From positions 1-48,087 of the forward strand of contig CAKZQH010000054.1 in the NCBI GenBank assembly GCA_937139565.1: a DNA stretch of 48,087 nt, in the 5' to 3' direction. Both the position numbers and the translations under genes were made by a program. Below, one piece after another: positions 46,022 to 48,087 of the stretch. The stretch's first letter is position 1, and every line of letters starts with the position of its first letter. The DNA comes from an uncultured Nitrospiraceae bacterium (lineage in GTDB: Bacteria > Nitrospirota > Thermodesulfovibrionia > Thermodesulfovibrionales > Thermodesulfovibrionaceae). Under the pieces are notes generated by a model, which saw nothing but the letters and a program-made list of their open reading frames with translations, did no database searches and was not told where the DNA came from.

Positions 46022-46555
46022 TCAACTCTTTTTTTCATCTCTAAAATAGACAATTCTTTTGCCTCCTAAGTGCATAGGGATTGTATCACCTTGCCAAACA
46101 CCCTTCTTAAAATATCTTTCGTCTATTCCCACATAAACCACATTACCTAAAAAAGCATAACATTCTCCAGCATCTATGGTTTGATGGAGTTTGCATTCTA
46201 TATAGCTAGCACAACCCTTGATTAAAGGAGCCTTGATTTTAGTTGATGGGATAATCTCGAGATTGGCTCTCTTAAACTTATCCACTTCTCTTCCAGATTT
46301 GCTTCCGCATAGCCATATAGCCTTTTCCATGTCTTTTGTTGGAATATTTATAGCAAATTCGGCAGTTTCAAGAATTAACTCTGCTGTATAATGTTCCTTA
46401 GCAACACATACTATTATCATGGGAGGTTCTTCACTTACAGGTGTTGCCCAAGCACAGGCCATTACATTTGGAACTCCTTCTTTACTTATCGAGGTAAGAA
46501 GAAAAACCACCTTTGGATGAAGAAGCCTGTAAAAATTCTCATCAATCTTTTTCAT
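46022..46555 (-). CDS. Flavin reductase-like, flavoredoxin-type protein
   Basis: A 177-residue FMN-binding split-barrel protein. LLTSISKEGVPNVMACAWATPVS and PPMIIVCVAKEHYTAELI are typical of the flavin reductase-like domain, and LHQTIDAGECYAFLGNVVYV is the last barrel part. It resembles flavoredoxin, an FMN electron carrier of sulfate reducers, and related flavin reductases. It starts the aroC-slt-zapA string, 13 bases before aroC. Electron partner and substrate are unknown. Confidence 0.82.
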   Translation of the reverse strand: MKKIDENFYRLLHPKVVFLLTSISKEGVPNVMACAWATPVSEEPPMIIVCVAKEHYTAELILETAEFAINIPTKDMEKAIWLCGSKSGREVDKFKRANLEIIPSTKIKAPLIKGCASYIECKLHQTIDAGECYAFLGNVVYVGIDERYFKKGVWQGDTIPMHLGGKRIVYFRDEKKS

Positions 46556-46880
46556 TTTTTGCCTCCTTTTTTTTCTTCTATTTTACCTATATTTTTCAAT
46601 ATTATTAATCATCAGTCCCAAAATCCTTGAAGATTTATGCCCCCATTACTGCTATGACTTATTTACAAAACATGACCAAATACTCCAGAGGGGTTTTTCC
46701 GCTATTATTGCTTTGAGGCATGTTTACATAATGAATATTTTAAAATTAACAGTCATATCAGACTAACTATTGAGAAACACCATTTGACAACAATCTATAA
46801 GATATTGGTGTTCAATTAATTGTAACAAAAATTTAACAATATTTTAATGCACCTGTAACCATTATTTTTTAAAATTAATC
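46556..46880. other. Intergenic region before the zinc-ribbon gene
   Basis: AT-rich, 325 bases, no open frame worth calling. It contains an inverted repeat AACACCA (46776-46782)/TGGTGTT (46806-46812) that encloses a TTGACA hexamer (46784-46789); no matching -10 is seen at 16-18 bases. A palindrome CAATTAATTG (46813-46822) follows. These could be operators for the divergent genes. Confidence 0.35.
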
Positions 46881-47177
46881 ATGATGCCATTGACATTACA
46901 ATCAGAAACTTTAGTTAAGTGTCCGGTTTGTAATTCTGATGCCATTTATAAATACGGCAGAACAAAGATTGGAAAGCAGAGATTTAGGTGTCTCATATGT
47001 GGAAGACAGTTCAGTTATGGTACAAAAAGAAGGGAATTACAGGAGAAACCAATTTGTCCAGAATGTGGTAAATCAATGCATATCTATAAAATAGAGGGTG
47101 AAGCAATAAGGTTTAGGTGTGCGGGTTATCCCGTGTGTAAGACATTCATAAAAATCCAAATAAAAAAGGAGGATTAA
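46881..47177 (+). CDS. Double zinc-ribbon protein (InsA-like plus topoisomerase-like fingers)
   Basis: A 98-residue protein with two zinc modules. The first (CPVC at 14-17, YKYGRTKIGKQRFRCLICG) resembles the N-terminal ribbon of IS1 InsA and related transposase fingers. The second (CPECGKSMHIYK, FRCAGYPVCKTF) resembles the C-terminal four-Cys finger of topoisomerase I. No helix-turn-helix or catalytic domain follows. It is coupled to the HMA-like gene two bases on, whose ribosome site lies in its last codons. Two ATGs (46881, 46884) are possible. It may be a nucleic-acid or metal-binding accessory; function unknown. Confidence 0.7.
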   Translation: MMPLTLQSETLVKCPVCNSDAIYKYGRTKIGKQRFRCLICGRQFSYGTKRRELQEKPICPECGKSMHIYKIEGEAIRFRCAGYPVCKTFIKIQIKKED

Positions 47178-47179
47178 CT

Positions 47180-47551
47180 ATGGGTTATTACATGCACAAT
47201 GTCCCAGGAAGGTTGAGAATTAAAAGTCCTGTCATCAAAAACAACAAGAATGTAGCAGACGAACTTAAAAAGACTCTAAGCATGGTTTATGGTGTAGCAA
47301 CGATTGATATTAACCTCATAACAGGTAGTCTTATTGTAAATTATAATCCTAAGGTTGTAAAGTACACGGATATCGTAAACATCTTGCAGAGAAAGGGTTA
47401 CTTTGATGCATCAAAGGCTATAGGCTATGATGAATATGTACACAGGGCTGCATCAAAGGCGGGTAGTTTAATAGGTAAATCTCTCTTCAGTACCTTTGCA
47501 AAAACTGCATTGGAAAAAACACCTTTGTCCTTTCTTGCTATTCTGATATAG
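47180..47551 (+). CDS. HMA_2-like ferredoxin-fold protein without CxxC
   Basis: A 123-residue protein. Residues 1-75 (HNVPGRLRIKSPVIKN, TIDINLITGSLIVNYNP, ILQRKGYF) match the heavy-metal-associated fold of the HMA_2 type, but the metal-binding CxxC is absent and the protein has no cysteine. The C-terminal 45 residues (KAGSLIGKSLFSTFAKTALE, LSFLAILI) form an amphipathic to hydrophobic helix that may contact membrane. The ribosome site AAAAAGGAGG overlaps the upstream gene. Similar domains precede metal-transport ATPases; none is present here. Confidence 0.75.
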   Translation: MGYYMHNVPGRLRIKSPVIKNNKNVADELKKTLSMVYGVATIDINLITGSLIVNYNPKVVKYTDIVNILQRKGYFDASKAIGYDEYVHRAASKAGSLIGKSLFSTFAKTALEKTPLSFLAILI

Positions 47552-47733
47552 AGAATGCTCCGTCTCGCTCTTCCTCTCCTTTTCCATCAGATAGCAAGAG
47601 ATAGATCTATTGTGTGTCTCATTAGTAAAAGCATAAAGTCTTTAATTTCAGCTAATCTATTAGGATATCTCCACGCTATCTTATTGCCTTATAACAATAC
47701 TTAGCATGATCACCGATATTTAATACAAGCTTT

Positions 47734-47760
47734 AAACGGCTTTTAAAAGCCGTTTTTTCT
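47734..47760 (+). terminator. Intrinsic terminator after the HMA-like gene
   Basis: AAACGGCTTTT/AAAAGCCGTTT is a perfect 22-base palindrome followed by a run of T. It lies about 180 bases after the HMA-like stop; the stretch between (47552-47733) shows no gene. Confidence 0.85.
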
Positions 47761-47773
47761 CCTTTTGTCATAA

Positions 47774-48087
47774 ACCCAACTTAATCACTATAAGCTTAAA
47801 AACCTTTGTAAATCAAAAGGAGCGTGATTCCTTGCTATGCTCGGAATGACAGCGAAGGTATTCATTGCGAATTTTTTCTGTCATTGCGAGGATTTTCCTC
47901 TCCGTCATTGCGAGCGTCAGCGAATGGATCTCGTCTTTCTCCTCTCTGTCATTGCGAGGAGCGCAAGCGACGAAGCAATCTCGTCGTTGCCTTTTCGTAG
48001 GTTTTACTTATACCCAACTTCATCAAAAATAACCCCGAAATTTTAAGAAAAACCTTATATTTCAATAAGTTAGCTATTTCTAATCTT
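47774..48087. mobile_element. IS-derived element, copy D (inverted), running to the window edge
   Basis: ACCCAACTTAATCAC at 47774 followed by AAACCTTTGTAAATCA is the right-end type seen in copies A-C, here in inverse orientation. Repeat units follow (GTCATTGCGAGG at 47880, and GTCATTGCGAGGAGCGCAAG at 47949). At 48012 another terminal-repeat-like stretch, ACCCAACTTCATCAA, starts in the same direction, so two elements may be nested or abutted. The window ends before this can be resolved. Confidence 0.5.

Overview
The window looks like the chromosome of a low-GC, anaerobic sulfate-reducing bacterium. The diagnostic block is adk-sat-(unknown gene)-aprB-aprA-qmoA-qmoB-qmoC (20257-29982), a complete route from sulfate to sulfite with its quinone-linked electron supply. 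Gene order, AT-rich codon use and the mix of neighbours fit Thermodesulfovibrio (Nitrospirota) best. That placement is an inference from recall, not from a search.

Layout: a phosphohexomutase gene runs off the left edge (1-1606, minus). It diverges from a Lon-family protease gene (1742-4162), followed by a tRNA-Leu(GAG) on the minus strand. After a repeat-filled gap comes a heat-shock operon dnaJ-hspR-clpB-hsp20 (5535-10050), preceded by a HAIR-like operator. Convergent to it is a long minus-strand run (16186 down to 10070): mreB-mreC-mreD-mrdA-rodA (cell shape and wall elongation), then ribH and nusB. An RDD membrane-protein gene lies just upstream of mreB. Next, on the plus strand, are an exported protein with four Ig-like repeats coupled to ftsY, an initiator tRNA (minus), rdgB, and the sulfate-reduction block. 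Two hairpins separate aprA from qmoA. A minus-strand group rpsO-pnp-M16 peptidase follows. A foreign-looking MrfA/YprA-type helicase gene (34513-36798) sits between two related mobile-element remnants. Then come aspS and a signalling trio (small protein, HDOD, receiver-GGDEF). A minus-strand group follows: flavoredoxin-like protein, aroC, soluble lytic transglycosylase, a coiled-coil protein and ZapA. The right end holds a double zinc-ribbon gene, an HMA_2-like gene, a terminator and further repeats.

Four long intergenic gaps (4450-5362, 33925-34453, 37065-38225, 47774 to the edge) have one construction: short related terminal inverted repeats (about ACCCGACTTCATCAAT), in the three complete copies a decayed coding remnant near one end, and a core of palindromic GTCATTGCGAGG-type repeats. 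They read as deletion derivatives of one insertion sequence that carry the repeat arrays with them. Two copies in the same orientation flank the helicase gene. This is the least expected structure in the window. Other points of interest are the unknown Cys-free gene inside the sat-apr operon, the apparently leaderless HspR-controlled dnaJ, the Ig-like/AMIN-like protein coupled to ftsY, and a receiver-GGDEF protein with Glu at the phospho-acceptor position and a GGDDF active site.
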